From: Aquificota bacterium
GTDB taxonomy: Bacteria; Aquificota; Aquificia; Aquificales; Hydrogenothermaceae
DNA: 11,704 nucleotides
Reading direction: 5' to 3'
NCBI GenBank assembly: GCA_013153235.1
Contig: JAADEU010000056.1
Location: 1-11,704 of the forward strand
Numbering within the stretch: position 1 is the stretch's first letter; each line of letters opens with the position of its first letter. The notes under the pieces were generated by a model. The model was given only the letters and a program-made list of their open reading frames with translations. It searched no databases and was not told the origin of the DNA. Made by a program: the position numbers and the translations under genes. Positions 6,337 through 11,704 of the stretch are shown piece after piece.

Positions 6337-9300
6337 ATGGACAATAAAAATAGAAACTACGGAATGGCAGGGAAGATAGCAAAGGCATTTGTTAACTCTC
6401 CCCTTACACCTTTGCTGGTCCTTGCTTCTCTCCTTATGGGGCTGTTTGCTGTACTTACAACCCCAAGGGATGAAGAGCCACAGATTGTAGTCCCTATGAT
6501 TGACATAATGGTGCCTGTTCCAGGTTCACAGGCTAAAGATATAGATAAGATGATAACAAAGCCTCTGGAAAAAATAATGTGGGAGATTCCAGGGGTTGAG
6601 TATGTTTACTCCTATGCAGGGGATGGATTTGGAATCACAACGGTAAGGTTCTACGTTGGTTCAAATCCTGAGGATGCCCTGGTAAGGCTCTACAGTAAGC
6701 TGAACTCCAATATGTACAGAATGCCTCCAGGGACTATGCAGCCAATAGTAAAACCAAAATCCATTGATGATGTTCCTATCCTTTCACTGACTTTTTACAG
6801 CAATAATTACAGTTCTTACGAAATCAGAAGGTTCGTTGAACAGGTTGAGGATGAGCTGAAACAGCTGACTAATGTTTCTGAAACCACAATCATAGGCTCA
6901 AAACCAAAGACCATATACGTTTACTTTGACCCTGCAAAACTCAATGCCTACAACCTGATGCTTCCACAGGTTGTACAGTCACTTCAACAGGCAAACTTTA
7001 CCCTTCCGTCAGGGGAATTTGACGAGAATAACTACAGGGTAAAGGTCAGAACCGGTGAGTTCCTGAAAACTATAGAGGATGTCAAAAATGTTGTTGTTAC
7101 CGTTTATAACGGTAAACCAATATTTATAAAGGATGTTGCTAAGGTTTTTGAAGGTGAAGGTGAGCCTACAAACTACGTCCAGTTTGGTTACGGCGTCCAC
7201 GGTGAAGGTGACAGAAATGAGATATACAACGCGGTAACACTGGCAATAGCAAAGAAAACAGGAAGTAACGCTGTTGTCGTTGCCGAAACGATTCTCCATA
7301 AACTTGAAGAGATGAAAGGTAAGGTCATTCCAGAAGACCTATATGTAAAAGTGACCAGAAACTATGGTGAAACAGCTACAGAAAAGGCCAACGAGCTTAT
7401 AGAACACCTTCTTATAGCAACATTCTCCATCGTTCTCCTGATTGCGGTGACGCTTGGCTGGAGGGAGTCCCTCATAGTTGCTGTAACAATACCTGTTACA
7501 CTGGCGATTGCACTCTTCCTGTCTGAGATGTACGGTTACTCACTCAACAGGGTTACACTGTTTGCACTGATATTCTCCATCGGTATTCTGGTTGATAACT
7601 CTATCGTTGTACTTGAGAACATACACAGATGGTTTGAGATGAGAAAACTGCCTCCTGATGAGGCTGCAGTTGTTGCAACAGACGAGGTAGGAAACCCAAC
7701 AATTCTGGCTACATTTGCCGTTATTGTTGCACTGCTACCTATGGCATTTGTTACAGGAATGATGGGTCCTTACATGAGACCTATCCCCATTAACTCATCT
7801 GTTGCCATGTTCTTCTCAATGCTGGTGGCATTTATACTGACGCCTTATCTGGCAATCAGATGGCTTAAGCACGAAGCAGAAACACTGACACCTGAGGACC
7901 TTGAAAGGGAAGAGGAAAGAACTGCAGGATTCCTGGCCAAACTGTTTGAGAAGATATACCTGCCTCTATTTAAAAGCAGGCTCAAAAGGTGGATATTCCT
8001 CGGTGCTATGGGAATGCTCCTGGTTGTGTCTGTAGGTCTGCTTGTTAAGAGAGCCGTACTGGTAAAAATGCTGCCGTATGACAACAAGAGTGAACTGTTT
8101 ATTGTTCTTGATATGCCAGAGGGAACCACAGTTGAGGATACATACCTGGTTGCCAAGAAACTGGCAGACTATGTGAAAAATGTAAATGAGGTCAAAAACT
8201 ACGTGATATATGCAGGTGTACCTGCACCATTTGACTTTAACGGACTGGCAAGACACTACTACCTGAGGGAAGCTCCCCACTATGCAATGATAAAGGTTAA
8301 CCTGATTGGAAAACACGAAAGAAAAGCCCAGTCCCACGAGATTGCCGAAAGAATCAGGGACGACATTTACAGAATAGCCAAGGAAAATGGTGCAAAATAC
8401 GTTGCTGTTGTTGAACCTCCACCTGGGCCACCTGTTTTATCCCCAATCGTTGCAGAGGTTTACGGACCTGACTACAACGTACAGCTTGAGATAGCAAAGA
8501 AAATCAAGAAGATATTTGAGGAAACGCCTGGAATAATAGATGTTGGTATCTATGCAAACCTTCCACAGAGGGAGTACATACTGAAGATAGACAGGGAAAA
8601 GGTCAGAAAGTACCAGCTCAATGAAGAGGTCATCGTAAAAACAATGAGGGTTGCCCTTGCCGGACATGCAGTTGGATTTATCCATTCGGAGAAGGACCTC
8701 CACCCTGTAAATATCGTTGTGAGACTTGATGACAAAAGCAGAAACTCCCTTGAAGAGCTCCTTGCAATGAAGATTCCTACACCAAAGGGAGGAATTCCGA
8801 TAGGTACATTTGTTGAGGTTGAGAAAGGCACAAGCCAGCATGATATCTACAGAAAGAACCTCCAGAAGGTTGTCTATGTAATTGCAAACATCAACGACCA
8901 GATAGGTTCCCCTGTTTATCCAATCATAGACCTCTGGGACAAAATTAAGGAAATCAAAACACCTGACGGCAAAGGTATAGAGCAGCTTCTTACCCATCAG
9001 CCTGAGCTTGAGGACAGATACTACGTCAAATGGGATGGTGAGTGGCAGATTACATACGAAACATTCAGGGATATGGGTATAGCGTTTGCAGTGGCAATCG
9101 TTGTTCTGTATATGCTTCTGGTTGGATGGTTCGGCTCCTTCAGAATGCCTGCTGTTATAATGTCCCCGATACCATTCACACTGGTTGGAATTGTTCCAGG
9201 ACACTGGCTTATGGGGGCATTCTTTACAGCTACATCCATGATTGGGTTTATAGCCCTTGCAGGTATTATTCTGAGGAACTCAATACTTCTGGTGCAGTTT

Positions 9301-9594
9301 GCAGAGGATAAGCTGAAAGAGGGATACTCTGTTGAAGAGGCCCTCCTTGAAGCGGGAATCGTTAGAACAAGACCAATTCTCCTTACAGCGGCTGCCATTA
9401 TTGTTGGTGCATTCGTTATCATATTTGACCCTATATTCAACGGTCTGGCCATTGCTCTGATATTTGGAACAGGTGCCTCAACACTGATTACCCTGGTTGT
9501 TGTTCCTGTCCTGTATTACATGATTGAAAGAAAGAGAGCCCTTACACTTGGCATGGCACCGGCAGTTCCAATAGACGAAAAACCTGAAAAATAA
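6337..9594 (+). CDS. RND-family efflux pump, inner-membrane subunit (AcrB-like, HAE group), 1085 aa
   Basis: The length and double-repeat layout are those of an RND permease (AcrB/AcrD/AcrF family, PF00873). TM1 is at ~24-42, followed by a large periplasmic loop with the porter motifs TPRDEEPQIVVPM, GSQAKDIDKMITKPLE and PGVEYVYSYAGDG. TM2-TM6 span ~355-510, the second periplasmic loop ~580-895, and TM8-TM12 ~910-1065. In TM4 the proton-relay site reads VDNS (419-422), so the AcrB Asp-Asp pair is Asp420-Asn421. In TM10 it reads LRNSILL, with Arg980 where AcrB has Lys940. The protein would be a proton-driven trimeric exporter working with the adaptor and channel encoded upstream. It has a strong ribosome binding site (GGAGGT, 6326-6331) and a 23-base gap from the adaptor. 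Missing CusA-type TM charges argue against a pure heavy-metal pump; the substrate is unknown. Confidence 0.95.
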   Translation: MDNKNRNYGMAGKIAKAFVNSPLTPLLVLASLLMGLFAVLTTPRDEEPQIVVPMIDIMVPVPGSQAKDIDKMITKPLEKIMWEIPGVEYVYSYAGDGFGITTVRFYVGSNPEDALVRLYSKLNSNMYRMPPGTMQPIVKPKSIDDVPILSLTFYSNNYSSYEIRRFVEQVEDELKQLTNVSETTIIGSKPKTIYVYFDPAKLNAYNLMLPQVVQSLQQANFTLPSGEFDENNYRVKVRTGEFLKTIEDVKNVVVTVYNGKPIFIKDVAKVFEGEGEPTNYVQFGYGVHGEGDRNEIYNAVTLAIAKKTGSNAVVVAETILHKLEEMKGKVIPEDLYVKVTRNYGETATEKANELIEHLLIATFSIVLLIAVTLGWRESLIVAVTIPVTLAIALFLSEMYGYSLNRVTLFALIFSIGILVDNSIVVLENIHRWFEMRKLPPDEAAVVATDEVGNPTILATFAVIVALLPMAFVTGMMGPYMRPIPINSSVAMFFSMLVAFILTPYLAIRWLKHEAETLTPEDLEREEERTAGFLAKLFEKIYLPLFKSRLKRWIFLGAMGMLLVVSVGLLVKRAVLVKMLPYDNKSELFIVLDMPEGTTVEDTYLVAKKLADYVKNVNEVKNYVIYAGVPAPFDFNGLARHYYLREAPHYAMIKVNLIGKHERKAQSHEIAERIRDDIYRIAKENGAKYVAVVEPPPGPPVLSPIVAEVYGPDYNVQLEIAKKIKKIFEETPGIIDVGIYANLPQREYILKIDREKVRKYQLNEEVIVKTMRVALAGHAVGFIHSEKDLHPVNIVVRLDDKSRNSLEELLAMKIPTPKGGIPIGTFVEVEKGTSQHDIYRKNLQKVVYVIANINDQIGSPVYPIIDLWDKIKEIKTPDGKGIEQLLTHQPELEDRYYVKWDGEWQITYETFRDMGIAFAVAIVVLYMLLVGWFGSFRMPAVIMSPIPFTLVGIVPGHWLMGAFFTATSMIGFIALAGIILRNSILLVQFAEDKLKEGYSVEEALLEAGIVRTRPILLTAAAIIVGAFVIIFDPIFNGLAIALIFGTGASTLITLVVVPVLYYMIERKRALTLGMAPAVPIDEKPEK

Positions 9595-9601
9595 AACTTT
9601 C

Positions 9602-9624
9602 AGCCCCCTGGAAGGGGGCTCTTT
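9602..9624 (+). terminator. GC-rich hairpin after the RND pump gene (terminator or attenuator)
   Basis: AGCCCCCT (9602-9609) pairs perfectly with AGGGGGCT (9613-9620) around a three-base loop GGA, starting eight bases after the pump stop codon. The following tract CTTTATC is only weakly T-rich. Termination may therefore be partial, allowing readthrough into the gene at 9653, which has no obvious promoter of its own. The stem could also protect the efflux mRNA 3' end. Confidence 0.68.
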
Positions 9625-9652
9625 ATCAAAAAATTCATAAGGAGAATCAACA

Positions 9653-10498
9653 ATGAGAAAAATCAGTATCATTCTCATATCTGCTGCTGTTTTTGCAGGT
9701 TCAGGTTATGGGGCAGAGTTCAGATTTGGAAAGGGTAGTTTTTCTGTGGAAAGTAACATCCTTGGTACATCACAGAAAATAGAGGACAGTATCACCACAT
9801 ACTCCCTTGTGGAGGAGCATAAAAACATCTTCGGAAGCAGACTGTTCTACAGTTACAACATCACCTACCTTTCATCAAGTAAAGAGCAAAAAGCCATAGA
9901 CCTGTATAATACAGCCATAGACCCTACACCTGGATACCAGCCTGTTATGGAATACGAACTACAGGGACTTGATGCACAGGTGGACATCGGGCTGGACATT
10001 CTGAAAAATGAAAATGGATACCTTGGAATATCAGGCCTTGCAGGTATATCTCTTCCTTACATAAAAAATTACAACTCAGACAATAACAACAACACAACAA
10101 CCGGTTATCTGCCTGACAGTAAAACAAAAATAAAAACCTACAGACTGGGAATTTCACTTAAAACGGCTTACAGGATTTACCTGAGAATAGAGCTGTTTGG
10201 ATTTGCCTCATATGCCTACCAGACAGGAAATGTAAAAAATGATGCCTGGGGAATAGATAGCTCTGTTAACGGAACATATCTCACAGCAGGAGGCGGGGTA
10301 AAGCTGTATCTGGTTGACAGAAAGGTGAAACTCTGGATAATACCCCTCTCTCCAAAACTGTACCTGACACTGGGCTACAAATACGATAGATGGACAGTCA
10401 ACAATGTAAAGATTAACAATCTGGCCCTTACTGTAAGGGAAGATGACCTTACAATAACTGACAGTTATGCATTTACAGGAATAGGCTATTCCTTCTGA
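9653..10498 (+). CDS. Predicted outer-membrane beta-barrel protein, function unknown, 281 aa
   Basis: I do not recognise the family. Residues 1-20 are a clear signal peptide (MRKISIILISAAVFAGSGYG). The rest is nearly all short amphipathic strands with aromatic girdle residues and polar turns. Examples are RLFYSYNITYLS, DAQVDIGLDIL, TYRLGISLKTAYRIYLRIELFG (160s-180s) and KLYLTLGYKYDRW. The protein ends ...TGIGYSF, with a C-terminal phenylalanine and alternating hydrophobics as in BAM-recognised outer-membrane proteins. An Asn/Thr-rich stretch (NSDNNNNTTT, 141-150) is probably an external loop. The size suits a barrel of roughly 10-12 strands. Start: ATG 9653 with AAGGAG eight bases upstream. 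It sits 58 bases after the pump gene and beyond the hairpin, so it may be an accessory to the efflux operon or unrelated. Its 3' end overlaps rsmI by 13 bases on the opposite strand. Confidence 0.75.
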   Translation: MRKISIILISAAVFAGSGYGAEFRFGKGSFSVESNILGTSQKIEDSITTYSLVEEHKNIFGSRLFYSYNITYLSSSKEQKAIDLYNTAIDPTPGYQPVMEYELQGLDAQVDIGLDILKNENGYLGISGLAGISLPYIKNYNSDNNNNTTTGYLPDSKTKIKTYRLGISLKTAYRIYLRIELFGFASYAYQTGNVKNDAWGIDSSVNGTYLTAGGGVKLYLVDRKVKLWIIPLSPKLYLTLGYKYDRWTVNNVKINNLALTVREDDLTITDSYAFTGIGYSF

Positions 10499-11319
10499 AC
10501 CTTCAGCACCATTTTGTAGGCATGACTTTTAGGAATGTTAAACATACGGGAGATGGTCTTTGCTATCTCCCCTGTTTTCTTATTTTCATCCAGTAACCTT
10601 TTGATTTCTTCCACAATTGTATCTTCATCGCTTTCTTCCTCAATCACAGGGTGTACGATAATTACAAACTCACCTTTCAGAAGGGAACTGTCATCTGAAA
10701 AAACTTTTATAAGCTCCTGCGGTTTCCCCCTGAAAAAGCGCTCGTGTATCTTTGTTAACTCCTTGGCAACCACCACATCAGAATCAGGTGCAAGCCGGTG
10801 GATAAGCTCCAGGGTTTTTAACACCCTTCTTGGACTTTCATAGAGGACAAATGTATAACCTGACTGGATATACTCCTCCAGTGCTTCTTTTCTGTGTTTT
10901 TCCTTCTGGGGCAAAAAACCTGTAAATAAAAACCTGTCTGTTGGTAAACCTGAGGCTGAAAGGGCGGTGACCCCTGCAAACGGACCAGGTATCGGAACAA
11001 CAACAATCCCGCTTTCCCAGGCTTTTTTTACCAGTCTGTATCCAGGGTCTGAGATACACGGTGTTCCTGCATCAGATACAAGGGCTACATCACTGCCTTC
11101 TTTAAGGAGAGCCACCAGTTTTTCCGCGGCTTTTTCTTCATTGTGCTCGTGGTAGGAAATCAGCTTTTTACCGGATATGCCGTAATGATTTAGTAGCTTT
11201 TTCGTTACCCTGGTATCCTCACAGGCAATTATATCCACATTTTCCAGCACTTCCACGGCCCTGAATGTAATGTCCTTCAGGTTACCTATTGGCGTAGCAA
11301 CAACGTAAAGTGTTCCCAT
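10486..11319 (-). CDS. rsmI: 16S rRNA (cytidine-1402 2'-O)-methyltransferase RsmI, 277 aa
   Basis: This is a full-length RsmI of the tetrapyrrole-methylase fold (PF00590), which methylates the 2'-OH of C1402 in 16S rRNA at the ribosomal P site using SAM. Hallmarks in order: LYVVATPIGNLKDITFRA (4-21), ACEDTRVTKKLL (32-43), LVSDAGTPCISDPGYRLV (80-97), PIPGPFAGVTALSASGLPTDRF (from 109), FTGFLPQK (132-139), LYESPRRV (159-166) and AKELTKIHERFFRG (185-198). The C-terminal ~50 residues form the small helical domain usual for the family (IVEEIKRLLDENKKTGEIAK...). The ATG directly follows the stop codon of the upstream gene (TAAATG), and only a weak ribosome binding site (CAGAGA) is visible, so translation is probably coupled. 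The stop at 10486-10488 lies inside the end of the convergent barrel gene. Confidence 0.97.
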   Translation of the reverse strand: MGTLYVVATPIGNLKDITFRAVEVLENVDIIACEDTRVTKKLLNHYGISGKKLISYHEHNEEKAAEKLVALLKEGSDVALVSDAGTPCISDPGYRLVKKAWESGIVVVPIPGPFAGVTALSASGLPTDRFLFTGFLPQKEKHRKEALEEYIQSGYTFVLYESPRRVLKTLELIHRLAPDSDVVVAKELTKIHERFFRGKPQELIKVFSDDSSLLKGEFVIIVHPVIEEESDEDTIVEEIKRLLDENKKTGEIAKTISRMFNIPKSHAYKMVLKVQKE

Positions 11320-11704
11320 TTATCTCTGAAGGGCTCTTACAGTTGTACTTCTTTCAAAAATACCATTTCTGTATACATAAACCTTACCTTCCGGTAATCC
11401 AGAAAGGTCGGCAGGGGAGCTTATATTCTTTTTTGTAAACAGTATCTTTTTTTCTGTGTAAGGGGGTAGAGATACCTGCTGAAACTCCCTGTTTATTCTG
11501 TTTTTTATAATAATATCAACCCTCCTGAAATCAACAGGTGTATTATTTGTAATAACTATATAACCTTTAAGCTGTTTTATACCGTCCTTGATGTCCATTA
11601 TGTAGTTTATCCTCCAGTCTACACCTTTTACCGGATATCTGATTTTCAGTACCTGTGATTTTGCCTCGGACGAATTTACCTTCAGTGTAAGCTGCGGAGA
11701 AAAC
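11320..11704 (-). CDS. DUF4139-like protein, C-terminal part (5' end beyond the window)
   Basis: The frame is open across the right edge, giving at least 127 residues; the ATG at 11598 is internal. The stretch ahead of it reads YPVKGVDWRINYIMDIKDG and continues IKQLKGYIVITNNTPVDF. This resembles the DUF4139 pattern 'Y...g.sW...Y.l.l......l.G...v.N.t..d...v.l.l..g.vn', a beta-sandwich-like domain of unknown role in often secreted proteins. The protein ends GKVYVYRNGIFERSTTVRALQR. Such proteins typically have an N-terminal signal peptide and DUF4140, neither visible here. Its stop abuts the rsmI start, so the two genes form an operon although no functional link is evident. The domain call is made by eye and is moderate. 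Confidence 0.6.
   Translation of the reverse strand, partial: FSPQLTLKVNSSEAKSQVLKIRYPVKGVDWRINYIMDIKDGIKQLKGYIVITNNTPVDFRRVDIIIKNRINREFQQVSLPPYTEKKILFTKKNISSPADLSGLPEGKVYVYRNGIFERSTTVRALQR

Noticed and set aside
8437..9204. Long open frame on the minus strand (255 codons) inside the RND pump gene
   Set aside because: It is fully antisense to a well-supported RND gene, has no plausible ribosome binding site and its composition (Cys/Asn/Tyr-rich, low complexity) is that of a shadow frame.
11596..11598. ATG as start of the rightmost minus-strand gene
   Set aside because: The frame continues open to the right edge, and the residues ahead of it (VKGVDWRINY) fit the same domain.
1..11704. CRISPR arrays, insertion sequences, tRNA or rRNA genes
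   Set aside because: No regularly spaced short repeats, transposase frames, cloverleaf-like sequences or rRNA signatures were seen on reading both strands.

Overview
The window looks like chromosomal core DNA of a thermophilic, Gram-negative (diderm) bacterium, most likely of the Aquificota and perhaps Hydrogenothermaceae-like. The reasons are protein-level: an archaeal-type 3-dehydroquinate synthase II in a bacterial setting, Lys/Glu/Ile/Val-rich proteins, arginine encoded almost only by AGA/AGG, and frequent ATA for isoleucine. GC is roughly 43-45% by eye. I see no mobile element, CRISPR array, tRNA or rRNA. The taxonomic call is an inference, not a database result.

Left block (1-3625, all +). 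The end of a UbiE/MenG-like methyltransferase is followed by a tight three-gene set: DHQ synthase II (378-1373), an MCE/MlaD-family lipid-transport protein (1382-2926) and a Crp/Fnr-type regulator (2942-3625), with gaps of 8 and 15 bases. The MCE protein is the most interesting gene. It runs from an N-terminal membrane anchor through one MCE domain and a helical segment built of three exact 43-residue repeats to a C-terminal beta-strand-rich domain that looks like an outer-membrane barrel. One polypeptide may therefore span the whole envelope.

Middle block (3626-9652, +). A 133-base intergenic region holds a near-consensus sigma70 promoter (TTGCAA-N17-TATAAT) whose -10 lies in a perfect palindrome, TGTG/CACA half-sites on either side, and a possible 13-codon mini-ORF with a very strong ribosome binding site. 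It drives a complete tripartite RND efflux operon: TolC-like outer-membrane channel, membrane-fusion adaptor (1-base overlap, TAATG) and a 1085-residue RND pump. An 8-bp GC-rich hairpin follows the pump gene. The regulator gene directly upstream is a natural candidate controller of the operon.

Right block (9653-11704). A putative outer-membrane barrel protein of unknown function (+) converges on, and overlaps by 13 bases, rsmI (-), the 16S rRNA C1402 ribose methyltransferase. The rsmI start codon directly abuts the stop codon of a partial DUF4139-like gene that runs off the right edge.

Four of the nine genes (MCE protein, TolC-like channel, adaptor, barrel protein) encode envelope-spanning or outer-membrane parts, and the pump is an inner-membrane one. 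The window is thus largely an envelope-transport locus set among housekeeping genes.
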